Shown here piece after piece: positions 1 to 9,706 of a DNA stretch of 64,000 nt. How positions within the stretch are numbered: the stretch's first letter is position 1; each line of letters opens with the position of its first letter. The notes under the pieces are model-generated. The model was not told where the DNA came from and searched no databases. It worked only from the letters and a program-made list of their open reading frames with translations. The stretch comes from Paracoccus sulfuroxidans. Lineage in GTDB: Bacteria; Pseudomonadota; Alphaproteobacteria; Rhodobacterales; Rhodobacteraceae. The position numbers and the translations under genes were made by a program. The stretch spans positions 191,001 through 255,000 of the forward strand of contig NZ_VLKU01000006.1 of the NCBI RefSeq assembly GCF_007830335.1. The letters are read 5' to 3'.

Positions 1-1093
1 CAATCGCCAGCACCTGACTGGCCGAGGTCATATCGAAAGCCGCCGCCGAAGCTGGCGCGTCCTCAGCGATGGACAGGCATCTTTTGTCCGAAGTCAGGTT
101 GCCATATTCCCGCTGCAGGCGGCGCGCCAGCTGATGGATCGCGCGGCGCTGCATGCGCAGGCTCAGGGCCGTGAACTCGGCCTGGGTCACCTCGCCGGGC
201 CCGCGACGATGCGCGCCTGAAGGCGCATGCCCCGTCCAGCGCAGCAGCCGTCCGTTGAGGCTTTCGGGCGGATCGAAGACATCCATCGCGGGACCGGTCA
301 GCCTTGCGGCTTCGGGCAGAAGGCACTCGGTCGAGACCGGCACGATGATCGCGTCCAGAGGCCGCGTGAAGCTGTCGCGGAAACTGTCGGGCATCGCTTC
401 AAGCGCGTCGATCATCACACGCGGATCATAGAAGCGGAAATAGACCGCCGCTTCGGTGTCATGTGGCGTGCGCATCATGGTGAAGCGGCGCAAATGCCCG
501 CGCATCTGGTCCAGCGATGCGTTGCTGTTCAGCAAGACGAAGCTGTGGAGCTTCTGGGGCCGGGCCCGCAGCAGGGCCACAAAGGCACCGTTGGGATCAA
601 TGCGGACCAGCCACGGCGCCAACGCCCGACCCTCGGGGTTCAGCGTGCTGTACAGGCAGGCATGTTCGGCGTCGCTTTGTCCCAGAATCTTCGAGATTTC
701 GGGCCAGTTCACGCCATCGACCACCGCCCAAAGCGCGCCCGGCGCAGACAGGGCCGCATCCCAGTCCACCTCGTCCCAGCTTTCGGCGGGGGGCGGGGCA
801 GGGGTGAACTCGCCCAATGCAACGGGGCGGATCTGGTTCACCTGTGGCAGCAGGCGGTGCAGGTCATCGGCCAGCACGCCCAGATCTCTGGCCTGCGTCG
901 CCCGAGAGATGGACGTGGCCGAGATCATATCGAAGTCAATGCGGCCAAGCGCATGGCGCATGCCGGTCTGAAAATCTTCGGCCGAGAAGGCGGACAGCAT
1001 CAGCCAGCGCGCGGCCTCGTCGCGGTTGCCGATCTGGCGTCGACCCTCGTCGCCACGGGCGCGCAGATGAAAACGACCGATCCACGGCTCCAA
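1..1093 (-). CDS. DUF4123 domain protein, probable type VI secretion effector chaperone (partial)
   Basis: The frame stays open from 1093 to the left edge (about 364 residues), so the 3' end is missing. I chose a TTG start at 1093-1091. It is preceded by GGAGG with a 7-nt gap, and begins two bases after the vgrG stop. The middle carries the DUF4123 signature, with MRGHLRRFTMMRTP followed by AAVYFRFYDPRVM near residues 215-250. DUF4123 proteins (Tap/TEC family) load a cognate effector onto the adjacent VgrG tip, so an effector gene is expected just beyond the left edge. Position, translational coupling and motif all agree. The residues before DUF4123 (about 1-130) are not recognised. The effector partner is inference because it is outside the window. 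Confidence 0.8.
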   Translation of the reverse strand, partial: MEPWIGRFHLRARGDEGRRQIGNRDEAARWLMLSAFSAEDFQTGMRHALGRIDFDMISATSISRATQARDLGVLADDLHRLLPQVNQIRPVALGEFTPAPPPAESWDEVDWDAALSAPGALWAVVDGVNWPEISKILGQSDAEHACLYSTLNPEGRALAPWLVRIDPNGAFVALLRARPQKLHSFVLLNSNASLDQMRGHLRRFTMMRTPHDTEAAVYFRFYDPRVMIDALEAMPDSFRDSFTRPLDAIIVPVSTECLLPEAARLTGPAMDVFDPPESLNGRLLRWTGHAPSGAHRRGPGEVTQAEFTALSLRMQRRAIHQLARRLQREYGNLTSDKRCLSIAEDAPASAAAFDMTSASQVLAI

Positions 1094-1095
1094 GA

Positions 1096-3048
1096 TCAGG
1101 CCTCCGCCTTGGCCAGCGGGCAATGGCTGACGAAGGGCGATCCGGCAGCGGCCGCCGCCTTCAGCACCGCCGGGATGGCCGGAAGCGCTGCCGCCCCGGG
1201 CGAGGCCGAGCCTACGTTCAGGATCGGCGCCACGTTGACCGCTCCGCCCTCAAGCACAAGCGCCGCGCCCCCCGCAACCAGCGTGATCTTGGCGGCATCG
1301 ATGACAATTTCGCCCTCGGCCTTCAGGGTCAGATCGCCGCCCGCGCGATTGGCATAGGTTCCGCCGACGGTCACGCCACGGTCACCGTCGATCTTTTCCT
1401 TCATCTCGCCTTTGACCGACAGGTCCAGCAAGCCCTCGATGCTTTCGGTGCGATTGGCCGCGACGATCAGCTTGGAATCATTGCCGATGCTGACGGTGTC
1501 ATCGTAATCCACGCGACGCTGGGCCGAGTTCAGCACCTTCATGTCAAGGTTCTTCTGGGCGTGCAGATAGATGAACTCTTCGCCGCCCTTGTCCTCGAAG
1601 GTCAGTTCGTTGAACCCTTCCGCCGAAACCGAGCTGGTCTTGAAGGTCGAGCGGGTCTTGTGCTCGGGCAGCGCCATCGGGGGCATGTTCGCGCCGTTGT
1701 AGACGCAGCCGGTGACCAGCGGCTTGTCGGGGTCGCCCTCCAGGAATTCGACCACCACCTCCATGCCGTTGCGCGGAATGACCATTCCGCCCCAGCCGCT
1801 GCCCGCCCAGTTCTGGCTGACCCGGCAGCGCATGGAATAGGCTTCGTCCAGATCCCAGTGAAAGCGGACCAGAATGCGCCCGAACTCATCGCAGTCAATC
1901 TCGCCCGAGCCGACGACCTTGGCCGTTTGCGGTCCATGCACGACAGGCTGTGGCGTGCGGCGCGGGGGGACCATGGGTGCGGTATCCGGCATTAGTACGT
2001 AAGAGCCGGTAAAGCTGTAGCCGTCGCTTCCCTGGCCGCCCGAGGCATAAGCCTCGGAAATCAGCGAATGCGTCGCCGCAAGGCACAGGAAGGTCTCGCC
2101 CGTGCCGGGAATGCTGTCGCCGCCCAGTTGCACACGCATCCCTGAGCCAAGGCTGGCGCAGTCGCCGATCGCGCGATTGCGCCGGTCTCCACCACGTTCC
2201 TGATCGGTGCGCAGCCGACCCAGCATCTTGCCATCGGCCTGCTGGGTATAGCCGCCCGGATAGTCGAAGCTTTCGATCTGGCCCTGCGCATAGGCCGCGT
2301 CACCTGTCTGGACGACCTCCATCGCCTGAGGCGGTCGCTTGAAATCGTAATCGGTCAGGCGGATCGCACCCGTCGTCAGATTGCGTTCCGGCGCCCATTC
2401 CCAGAAATGTTCCTGCTCGCTTTGGTGATGGCCGTCGTAGCTTTTGAACGGCCTCTCACCGATGCTGTCATGGGCCAGCACGTCATCGGTCATGACCAGC
2501 GTATGGCTGCCCATGGCATGGCGGAAATAGAAGCTGATCCCGTGACGCTCAAGCTGCCTGCGCAGGAAGTCCAGATCGCTTTCCCGGTATTGGACGGTAT
2601 ATTCCAGCACCGGATATTCATTGCTGAGTTCGATCTCGAAGGCGGGATCGCCCAGGGACGAATAATCGGCAAGCACCTCGCGCACGATCTCGACCACGGT
2701 CTTGTTGTGGAAGATCCGCTGATTGCGCCGCAGCCCCGTCAGCCAGAACCAGGGGCGCAGCGTCAGGTCATAGCGATGACCGCTTTCACCGATCCCGGCC
2801 CAGCGTGCCGAAGCGACGATTCCGTCAAAACTCCGCGTGCCGCTGCGTGTCGCGACCTCAACCGTGGCGTGGGTGCCGATCAGCGCATCGAAATCCAGAT
2901 CGTTGCGGGCGGCCAGCCCCTCGACCCGGTATTCGTAAAGATCGTTGACGAAATCAGTGCCCTCGAACCTCAGCAAGACGATGGTGTCTTCGCCCAGTTC
3001 GGTCGTGAGCCGACCCAGACGGTCCGTTTGGCGGAGAGGCGCGGTCAT
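1096..3048 (-). CDS. vgrG: Type VI secretion system tip protein VgrG
   Basis: A 650-residue VgrG spike protein, the trimeric tip of the type VI puncturing device. The N-terminal half is the gp27-like hub (motifs such as EYTVQYRESDLDFLRRQLE near residue 155). It is followed by the OB/gp5-like segment (DEFGRILVRFHWD, SQNWAG, GWGGMVIPRNGMEVVVEFLEGDPDKP) and the beta-helix needle with repeating short hydrophobic turns. The protein ends soon after the needle in an Ala/Pro tail, so I see no fused C-terminal effector domain. Cargo is therefore probably loaded through the DUF4123 adaptor encoded 2 nt downstream. No other type VI structural genes are in the window, so this is an orphan vgrG island or the edge of a larger locus. 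Confidence 0.95.
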   Translation of the reverse strand: MTAPLRQTDRLGRLTTELGEDTIVLLRFEGTDFVNDLYEYRVEGLAARNDLDFDALIGTHATVEVATRSGTRSFDGIVASARWAGIGESGHRYDLTLRPWFWLTGLRRNQRIFHNKTVVEIVREVLADYSSLGDPAFEIELSNEYPVLEYTVQYRESDLDFLRRQLERHGISFYFRHAMGSHTLVMTDDVLAHDSIGERPFKSYDGHHQSEQEHFWEWAPERNLTTGAIRLTDYDFKRPPQAMEVVQTGDAAYAQGQIESFDYPGGYTQQADGKMLGRLRTDQERGGDRRNRAIGDCASLGSGMRVQLGGDSIPGTGETFLCLAATHSLISEAYASGGQGSDGYSFTGSYVLMPDTAPMVPPRRTPQPVVHGPQTAKVVGSGEIDCDEFGRILVRFHWDLDEAYSMRCRVSQNWAGSGWGGMVIPRNGMEVVVEFLEGDPDKPLVTGCVYNGANMPPMALPEHKTRSTFKTSSVSAEGFNELTFEDKGGEEFIYLHAQKNLDMKVLNSAQRRVDYDDTVSIGNDSKLIVAANRTESIEGLLDLSVKGEMKEKIDGDRGVTVGGTYANRAGGDLTLKAEGEIVIDAAKITLVAGGAALVLEGGAVNVAPILNVGSASPGAAALPAIPAVLKAAAAAGSPFVSHCPLAKAEA

Positions 3049-3126
3049 GGGAAACCTGATACTGTGAACTCAGCGGTACACTATCAAGACAAATGGCGCA
3101 TGAAAACAGGTGCCGTAGCGTTTTCG

Positions 3127-5085
3127 CTACCATCCACCGCCGCCGCCGCCACCCCCCCCGCCGCCCGACGATCCGCCTGAGCTGCTGGAACTGTCCGAGG
3201 AGCTGCCCCCGAAGGCCGAGGATGAGGCGCTGGCGACGGGCAGTGCCGCAGTCAGGCTGGAGGCAAGCCGATCCATGACGCCGTTGCTGCCCTGTGCCGA
3301 GGTCCTGCTGCGCGTGTAAAGCCGGATCATGCCTTCATCCGTCAGCAGATGCGCACCTTGGGAAAGGACGGCCTGCGCATCCTCGCCGGTGCTTGCGATC
3401 CAGTCGCGGAAGCGGAGGGTCCAGGCCTCTTCCAGCCCCAGTGCCATGGCGAAGGGCAGAATGCGTTCGAAATGCGCGACCGACATCTCGGGCATGTCCG
3501 GCATGGCCAGCCGGTCCTTTTCGGCCACCTGAATATATTCGCGCAGCCCCGCGATCTCATCCAGAGCGGCGCGCCCCTCAGTGGTCGGGCCGCCTAGAAT
3601 CGGGGCGAAGATGACGTTGACCAGCACGATGCCGGCAAGCGCGGCTGGCATCACCGGGCTGCCACCATTCAGATCATAGCCGAAAAGCAGCAGGGCGGTG
3701 CCCGCCCCGGTCAGGATGATCGCCGTCACCAGCGTAAACCATGTACCGACTGATTTGCCTTTGCCGCGGGCGAACAGAGCGCCCCGCAGCAGCAGCATCA
3801 GCAGGCTTACGGCCAACACAAACACGATCATCAGAACGTTCAGCGGTTCCAGTAACTTCAGCGGCAGGCTCAGCAGCAGGGCGATGGACAAGAGCAGCCC
3901 GATCAGCAGTTGAAGCCAATAGCGTCGGTAAAACCCGCCTTTCAGGCGCTGATCTTTCAGGTTGGACGCCGCCTCACGGCTGAGCGTCCGCACGGTCTGG
4001 CCATTGCTGCGCTTGATCTCCAGGGGGCCATCTGCCCGCTGCAGCGTCTCGACAATCAGGCGCTGTTCGGGCGGCAGATCGGCGGGCACAGGTCGATCGC
4101 GCAGCACGATGCGGGGGCTTCCCCGCTGCGGCATCTCAACCCCGATCACCCCGCGCGAGGCCAGTTCGACGATGGACAGCGACAGCGCTTCCTCTGCGGG
4201 CAGCGATGCGTTCTTCCAGATTGTGCCTGCCAGTGCGGCAGACATGCCCGTAGGCGGTTCCCACCTTGGCACCATCACCCCGGCCTTTGCGTCGCGGCCC
4301 CAAAGCCACCATGCCGCCAGATAATAGGCCAGAACGGCCGCCAACCCGTAAAGCGCCCATTGGTCCGCCACATTGTCGCGCGCGGCCCAGTCGCTGCGCT
4401 GCTGCGGGGTCGGTTCAGGAACCACGCCCTTGGCAAAGCTGACGGCCACGGTGATCCCCTCGCGCGGGGCCAGCGGGCGGGTGGTTTGGAATACAGCGGT
4501 CTGGGCGTCGGTTTGCTCAAATCGCGCATCGCTTTCGGTGGCACCAAAGGCACCGGTGAAGGCGGCCAACTGCCCCATCTGTGCGCCTTTCGGCAGGTGG
4601 ACCGTGACGGTGACCTTATCGATGGGGAACAGCCATTCGGTGCCCGTGGCGTTCCAGTAAACCTCGTCATGATCGTCGAAAAACCGCAGCTGCCGGTCCG
4701 AGCGATAGGTCAGCCGATAGACATGCTCGCCCGGGGACAGGTTGGTTTCGGGATTGCCCATATAGATGCGCAGGGCTTTTGCGACCTCCTCGATGCGGCT
4801 TGGCTCGGGCTGGCCGTCGCGGGTCAGCGAGACCAGCTCGAACCCGACGCGATAGGTGCCCCGATCATCACGGGCCAGCATGGGAAAGTCGCGAAAAAGG
4901 CCGCGACGGATCTGATCGCCCTCGGCCCGCACGCGAATGACCTCGGTGACCAGAAACGTGCCATCTGCCTCGACCTGCAGAGTGCTGTCGAAGGACAGGA
5001 TACGCTCATCCGCCTGTGCCGGGTGCAGGCCCAGCAACAAGACCGTCATCAGCAGGGACAGGACGAGTGCGGGATATTTCATCAT
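3127..5085 (-). CDS. DUF2207 domain-containing membrane protein
   Basis: A 652-residue predicted membrane protein. It starts with a Sec signal ([18 protein letters not shown], cleavage after AQA). The extracytoplasmic N-terminal DUF2207 beta-sandwich has the family pattern [20 protein letters not shown]. Transmembrane segments follow near residues 255-275 and 400-500. The C-terminal tail is Ser/Gly-only and ends in a polyglycine run and Trp, which is usual for this family. The start at 5085 lies one base after the lemA stop, so the two are translationally coupled; the frame extends further upstream, but only inside lemA. DUF2207 and LemA proteins commonly pair and are thought to act at the envelope, but the biochemical role is not established. 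Confidence 0.85.
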   Translation of the reverse strand: MMKYPALVLSLLMTVLLLGLHPAQADERILSFDSTLQVEADGTFLVTEVIRVRAEGDQIRRGLFRDFPMLARDDRGTYRVGFELVSLTRDGQPEPSRIEEVAKALRIYMGNPETNLSPGEHVYRLTYRSDRQLRFFDDHDEVYWNATGTEWLFPIDKVTVTVHLPKGAQMGQLAAFTGAFGATESDARFEQTDAQTAVFQTTRPLAPREGITVAVSFAKGVVPEPTPQQRSDWAARDNVADQWALYGLAAVLAYYLAAWWLWGRDAKAGVMVPRWEPPTGMSAALAGTIWKNASLPAEEALSLSIVELASRGVIGVEMPQRGSPRIVLRDRPVPADLPPEQRLIVETLQRADGPLEIKRSNGQTVRTLSREAASNLKDQRLKGGFYRRYWLQLLIGLLLSIALLLSLPLKLLEPLNVLMIVFVLAVSLLMLLLRGALFARGKGKSVGTWFTLVTAIILTGAGTALLLFGYDLNGGSPVMPAALAGIVLVNVIFAPILGGPTTEGRAALDEIAGLREYIQVAEKDRLAMPDMPEMSVAHFERILPFAMALGLEEAWTLRFRDWIASTGEDAQAVLSQGAHLLTDEGMIRLYTRSRTSAQGSNGVMDRLASSLTAALPVASASSSAFGGSSSDSSSSSGGSSGGGGGGGGGGGW

Positions 5086-5086
5086 G

Positions 5087-5641
5087 TCAGAACGCGACCT
5101 TCGGCAGCTCACGCGCGGCCGGGTCGTCCAGTTCGAAGAACTTCGCGTCCTGAAAGCCAAAACGGCTGGCGACAAGATTGGATGGAAAGCTTTGCACCTT
5201 GACGTTCAGCATGCGCACGGCACCGTTGTAATAGCGTCTGGCATGCTGGATATCGCGCTCTATCTCTTCCAGAGAGCTGTGCAGGTCCTGAAAATTCTTG
5301 CTGGCTTTCAGGTCGGGATAGGCTTCGGCCACGGCGAAAATCCGGGCCAGGGCCGCACCCAGCTGCCCCTCGGCCTTGGCGCGTTCGGCGACATTGCCCG
5401 AGCTTTCGGCCTGCGCGCGGGTCCGCGTCACCTGATCCAGCAGATCCCGTTCATGGCCCGCATAACCCTTGACGGTCTCGACCAGGTTCGGGATTAGGTT
5501 GCTGCGACGCTTCAACTGGACGTCGATGCCGCTCCAGGCTTCGGCGACTTTCTGGCGCAGGGACACCAGCGCGTTGAAGATCATCACCCCGTAAAGAGCG
5601 ATGGCCAGCAGAATGCCGGCGACACCCAATAACCAAGCCAT
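5087..5641 (-). CDS. lemA: LemA family protein
   Basis: A 184-residue LemA-family protein: one N-terminal membrane anchor ([20 protein letters not shown]) followed by a long helical domain. It has the family hallmark [20 protein letters not shown] and then [17 protein letters not shown] start 36 nt upstream is possible, but the ATG at 5641 has AGGCGG about 8 nt before it and gives the usual family N-terminus. It is the first gene of a two-gene unit with the DUF2207 protein. LemA proteins are widespread envelope proteins of unclear function. Confidence 0.9.
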   Translation of the reverse strand: MAWLLGVAGILLAIALYGVMIFNALVSLRQKVAEAWSGIDVQLKRRSNLIPNLVETVKGYAGHERDLLDQVTRTRAQAESSGNVAERAKAEGQLGAALARIFAVAEAYPDLKASKNFQDLHSSLEEIERDIQHARRYYNGAVRMLNVKVQSFPSNLVASRFGFQDAKFFELDDPAARELPKVAF

Positions 5642-5706
5642 AGCGTACCGCCTGTCCGTTACTGCAAGTTTGGCCACACCCTAAAGGCAGCTACGCGACA
5701 GGAAAA

Positions 5707-5734
5707 GACCGCCACCCCAGATGGCAGTGCGGTC
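5707..5734. other. Orphan hairpin upstream of lemA and the toxin gene
   Basis: GACCGC (5707-5712) and GCGGTC (5729-5734) form a stem around a ~16-nt loop. Read on the minus strand it is followed by TTTT, as in an intrinsic terminator. It lies in the 284-bp non-coding gap between the divergent lemA and toxin genes, where no minus-strand gene is seen upstream of it. It may terminate antisense transcription from the toxin region or be a leader structure. Nothing else clear was seen in this gap. Confidence 0.35.
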
Positions 5735-5925
5735 GGCTGTTTTCGCCCGTATCGCCATGATCTGCCCCTGTTCAGGCGATCTTGTAAGCAAACCCAAGCG
5801 CAGCCAATCGCACGGAAAGGCAAGAATGCGCGCACGGATCCGCAGCTGGACGGTCAGGCCTTAAACTACGCAGACAAATGGGTAAAATCCGGCCGGTAGT
5901 TTGTTTTTGTTCATGGTGCCCTGTC

Positions 5926-8900
5926 ATGCTGTCTCCCGTTCAAAGGTCCAAGACTGAACGTCCGCCCGAGCCGGAACCCGAGGTTGTCGTTCCCGAGCCG
6001 CAACCCGAAAGCACGCCAGAGGCCAGCAATAGCCCGGAAGCGCCGGCGCCCCAGCCCGAGCCACCTGCGGAGCTGCCCGAACCGCCAGAACTCGACGTCT
6101 CGGAAGAGCGCACCGAACAGATCGAACAATTCGTCGATGAAAATAAGGACGGCAAATCCGACGGATGGTGGATTTTCGGAGGGGGCGAAAACTCGGCCGA
6201 CCGCTATGCCGATGCGATGAAGGGCGATTCTTCCCTTGGCGATCTGACCGACGACGAAAAGCGCCTGCTAACCCGCGGCATGGTCGAAGACTGGAGGGCC
6301 GACGAAGATGTGGATCAATACAGTAACGCCGTAAGGAAACTGGATGGTGACGACCCCCAGATCCTGCGCGAAGGAATGTTGCAACTTGTTGCGGCAGATC
6401 AGGCCGAACGGGCTGCAGATGGCGAAGCTGCCACAGAGACAATGACTGGGGATGACAGCTTTTTCATCCAGCACGTCATCACGGAAGCGACCTATAATGA
6501 CCCGGAAGCTTTGGTCAACGCGTTCCAAGGCCAAGGGGCACGTCTGGGGCTGATGATCAATGCCACCCTTCCTCTGGGTGCTGCCGGAGATGAGTTGCTC
6601 CAGGCTGCGATCGACGGGAAAGGCGATCCCACGACATTGCGTCAGATGGTTGATGCAATGTACCTGGGTTCTTACGGAGACTTTGAAATCGCGTCCGGGC
6701 GGAAGTTCCCGGAAGCATTGGCTGCGACGCATCGGCCGGGTGATACCGAAGCTGACGAACTCGCGCGCGAGGTACTGGAAGACAAGTTCGAAGCCTTCAT
6801 TTCGGAGGACCGGACATCAGCTGAAGGCGTGCCGCCTGAATTGCGGCTGGCAGCTCTAAATGAAATCGAGGCAAACTCGTCCTGGTCTGCCGATGACCTG
6901 AAGGACGGCTGGGAAAGCGACGTCATCGGCGAGTGGCTGGCGGAAAGCTCGATGCAGGCCTATGCCGGGCGGGGCACCGAACCGCAGCAGCTGAACGGCG
7001 AGAGTTTACGCAACACCATCGGCCAGTCGATGGGCATTCAGCCCGATCGCGCGCCGGGTGAAGATGCGACAGAAGCCGAGATGGACGCGATCTATGCCGA
7101 AGGCATGGACCATCAGTACTACGGCGAGAATGAGAATATCGACCGCGTTCAGGCCCAGATTCTGAAGGTTGCGGGCCTTGAAGGTGCAGATCCTGCGACG
7201 GCCAAGGCGGATGTCACCATCATTCCCGTCACGGTGACCAATAACAGCGAAGGCGCGACCAGCGTGCCTGTCTATCGCGTCGAAACCGAAGACGGCCCCA
7301 AATTCGTGGACACGCAGGGCCGCAGCTACAGCAGCGTCGAGGATTGGGAGGAAAACAACGACTTGCCCAGCGGGCGCATGACCTATCCCGAGGGCATGGA
7401 TATGGCCAATGCGGACAATCTGGTCAGCAAGAACACGCCCGAGGTCAATGACACCTGGCAAGAGCACGCCTTGGCGGTCGGTGATACCATCGCCACCATC
7501 GCGGGCGTTGCCGCGCTTGGGCTGTTCGTGGTCGGCACGGGGGGCACGGGTGGCGCGGTCCTGCTGGCCGGAGGTATCGGCGCGGGCGCATGGGGGGCGG
7601 GCCGCGCGTCGGCCTCGCTTTACGATGACGCCCAGCATGGGGTCGATATCACCGATCTCAGCGATCCGAATGTGCGGACCAAGTGGATCGAGGGCATTGC
7701 CAGCGGCCTCTCTGCAGGTGCCGGTGGTGTTGGCCTGCTGGCCCGGGGCGGCGCGCGCCTGACGGCGACCGGTGCGCGGGCGGCTGCGGCGATGAACATC
7801 ACCGCGACTGCAGCCGATGGTGCAGCTGTCACGAACCAGGCGGTCGTGCTGGCGGACAACTGGGACAAGATGAAGCCGGGCGAGCGTGCCTCGGGTCTTT
7901 TGAATCTTGCCTTCTATGGCGGCATGACGGCCATGTCGCTGCGCAGCCCCGGCGGCACGAATGCCGACGGCATGAGCTTCCAGCGCACCGCGAACCTTTT
8001 CGAAAACGGCACCCCGTTTGACATGCATGTGAACCCGCAGCTTGCCACGGGTGAGGTCAGGGTTGCCTATGACACCGACCCCTCGACCGGGCGCGTGGGC
8101 AACATCCGCCTGCAATATAACGGCAGCCGCGACAGCCTCGATCCGGCGACCGTGCAGCTGCACTCGGACATCGCGCGCGGGATGGAATCCTCGGCAGGGT
8201 TGCAGGGCCGGATCTCGCAACTGGTCACGCAAAGCGGCGAGACGCCGAAACCCGGCACTGCTGCCTGGGAGGCGCAGTTCGAGCTGAAGAAGATCGACAC
8301 CGAGCTTCAGCAGATCAACCAGCAGCTGTCGCAGGGCGGTCTGACGCCCTATGAGCAGGCCGCAGCCAATGCCCGCCTGCTGGAGCTGAACACCGCGATC
8401 GAGCAGCAGCAGGCCCGCCTGCCGCAGACGGATGCCGAGGGTCAGGGCTGGGTCTCCAGCCCCTCGCGCGGCAGCGAACAGGCCCAGAAACTGGGCTGGG
8501 ACAACCCGCCGGATGGCTATCACTGGGTCGCGCAGCCCAATGGTGAGCCGCGCCTTGACCGCAACACGACCGACGCGGGTCCGTCGCTGAGCTATGACCC
8601 GACGCGGCCCCCGGGCGAGCGTTTCGTCGAGCGCCCGACGCCCGAGCGTGGCGATCTGATGCCGACGGATGTGGTCGCACGGCAGGACGCGATCAACAGC
8701 TGGATGCAGCAGAACGGCTATGACTCACTGACCAGCGCCAATGCCCAGCAGGTGCTGACGCAATATCGCCAGACCGCGCAGCCGCCGGTGACCGATGCGG
8801 CAGGCGGGCAGGGGACGCTGGCCGCTGTCGAGGTCAACGGCCAGACCTATGTCGGCATGAACTCGTTCAACTATAATGGCGGTGAGGGGCTGGCGCTGCA

Positions 8901-9180
8901 CCGCCAGTGGCGCGATCAACTTGGGCTGTCGCGACCTGGCACGGACTCGCAGATGATCTTCCATGGCGAGGCCGATGCGCTGATGCAGGCCTATGCGGCG
9001 AACGGGGGCGAGATGCCATCCTCGGTCACGTTGCACACCGACAATCCGCCCTGCGGCTCATGCCGCAACGATCTTGGCCAGCTTGCGAATGAGATGGGCA
9101 TTGATAATCTGCGGATCGAGGTCTCTGACGGCTCTGTCTGGACGCTGCAGGCTAATGGTAAAATCACGGAGGGGTCGTGA
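5926..9180 (+). CDS. Polymorphic toxin: DUF4781 core with C-terminal MafB19-type deaminase domain
   Basis: A protein of about 1084 residues; an in-frame ATG at 5878 would add 16, and neither start has a strong ribosome site. Residues 1-50 are Pro/Glu-rich. Residues about 60-420 are an acidic, helical region I do not recognise. Residues about 425-725 match my recollection of DUF4781, including PVYRVETEDGPKFVDTQGRSY and a glycine-rich hydrophobic stretch near 518-560 that could insert in a membrane. A Gln-rich helical linker follows (about 770-850). The last ~120 residues form a zinc deaminase domain: HGE at 1013-1015 supplies the zinc His and catalytic Glu, and PCGSC at 1042-1046 supplies the two zinc Cys. 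This order resembles MafB19-like deaminases of contact-dependent and type VI toxins. The substrate (DNA, RNA or nucleotide) cannot be read from sequence. No PAAR, RHS or signal peptide was seen. Confidence 0.82.
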   Translation: MLSPVQRSKTERPPEPEPEVVVPEPQPESTPEASNSPEAPAPQPEPPAELPEPPELDVSEERTEQIEQFVDENKDGKSDGWWIFGGGENSADRYADAMKGDSSLGDLTDDEKRLLTRGMVEDWRADEDVDQYSNAVRKLDGDDPQILREGMLQLVAADQAERAADGEAATETMTGDDSFFIQHVITEATYNDPEALVNAFQGQGARLGLMINATLPLGAAGDELLQAAIDGKGDPTTLRQMVDAMYLGSYGDFEIASGRKFPEALAATHRPGDTEADELAREVLEDKFEAFISEDRTSAEGVPPELRLAALNEIEANSSWSADDLKDGWESDVIGEWLAESSMQAYAGRGTEPQQLNGESLRNTIGQSMGIQPDRAPGEDATEAEMDAIYAEGMDHQYYGENENIDRVQAQILKVAGLEGADPATAKADVTIIPVTVTNNSEGATSVPVYRVETEDGPKFVDTQGRSYSSVEDWEENNDLPSGRMTYPEGMDMANADNLVSKNTPEVNDTWQEHALAVGDTIATIAGVAALGLFVVGTGGTGGAVLLAGGIGAGAWGAGRASASLYDDAQHGVDITDLSDPNVRTKWIEGIASGLSAGAGGVGLLARGGARLTATGARAAAAMNITATAADGAAVTNQAVVLADNWDKMKPGERASGLLNLAFYGGMTAMSLRSPGGTNADGMSFQRTANLFENGTPFDMHVNPQLATGEVRVAYDTDPSTGRVGNIRLQYNGSRDSLDPATVQLHSDIARGMESSAGLQGRISQLVTQSGETPKPGTAAWEAQFELKKIDTELQQINQQLSQGGLTPYEQAAANARLLELNTAIEQQQARLPQTDAEGQGWVSSPSRGSEQAQKLGWDNPPDGYHWVAQPNGEPRLDRNTTDAGPSLSYDPTRPPGERFVERPTPERGDLMPTDVVARQDAINSWMQQNGYDSLTSANAQQVLTQYRQTAQPPVTDAAGGQGTLAAVEVNGQTYVGMNSFNYNGGEGLALHRQWRDQLGLSRPGTDSQMIFHGEADALMQAYAANGGEMPSSVTLHTDNPPCGSCRNDLGQLANEMGIDNLRIEVSDGSVWTLQANGKITEGS

Positions 9181-9181
9181 T

Positions 9182-9613
9182 ATGGCGAGAATTTCAACAG
9201 GAATCCCCTATATTTCGGGGTATGAGTATGACGTGGCCGAACTTCGGCCATTTCTCACAAATCCGGCCGCCCATCCCGACAAGGTGGGAAACGCCGATGT
9301 CTTCATGGTGGCACCATCCAGCCGCGCCTCAAACACGCTGACCTACGAATACATGGCCGGGCGAGGGTTCTCGCTGGTCTGGCGCTTCGTGGATGAGAAG
9401 GGCAGGCAGGTGAACAACTTCGTCAGCAGAAGAGGCCCGCATCTGATGGGGCAGTTCCTGTATCTGCCCGATCAGGCCGTCGTGCCCGAAGGCTCTTTCG
9501 TCAGTGGCGAGAAGTTTTTCCAGGTGCTTGAGGATTTCGCCAAGAACCCAAACATCCTCAGCGGCGCCGTCGAATGGGTCGCGTGGAGTGATATCAACTG
9601 GCCGGAGCCTTGA
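9182..9613 (+). CDS. Probable immunity protein to the deaminase toxin (Imm1-like)
   Basis: A 143-residue acidic-to-neutral cytoplasmic protein whose ATG lies one base after the toxin stop, so it is co-translated. It has no signal peptide or membrane segment, as expected for protection against a cytoplasmic deaminase. The C-terminal pattern, a VP followed by FVSGEKFFQVLEDF and then VEWVAW, resembles the end of Imm1-family immunity proteins that often accompany deaminase toxins. The family match is from memory and tentative. The immunity role rests mainly on position and size. Confidence 0.7.
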   Translation: MARISTGIPYISGYEYDVAELRPFLTNPAAHPDKVGNADVFMVAPSSRASNTLTYEYMAGRGFSLVWRFVDEKGRQVNNFVSRRGPHLMGQFLYLPDQAVVPEGSFVSGEKFFQVLEDFAKNPNILSGAVEWVAWSDINWPEP

Positions 9614-9676
9614 TTGGTGGCAGTCTTCACGGGCTGATGGCGGCACAATCGCAGGGCTGAACCGCTTGTCGGGAAA

Positions 9677-9699
9677 GGCGCACCGAGACCCGGTGCGCC
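9677..9699. terminator. Bidirectional terminator hairpin
   Basis: A perfect 9-bp stem, GGCGCACCG with CGGTGCGCC, and a 5-nt loop. It lies between the convergent immunity gene (ends 9613) and hydrolase gene (ends 9707). Confidence 0.65.
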
Positions 9700-9706
9700 T
9701 GATTGC

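Noticed and set aside
227..1357. 376-residue plus-strand open frame across the DUF4123 and vgrG region
   Set aside because: It is antisense to the DUF4123 gene and the end of vgrG, which show clear protein-family motifs. The translation is His/Arg/Gln-rich without domains, as expected of a GC-rich shadow.
3127..3240. Poly-Gly/Ser coding stretch as a repeat or mobile-element scar
   Set aside because: It is the natural Ser/Gly-rich C-terminus of the DUF2207 protein, a common feature of the family.
7006..8523. 505-residue minus-strand open frame inside the toxin gene
   Set aside because: Low-complexity Arg/Gly/Ala-rich shadow of the toxin reading frame, with no motif and no ribosome site.
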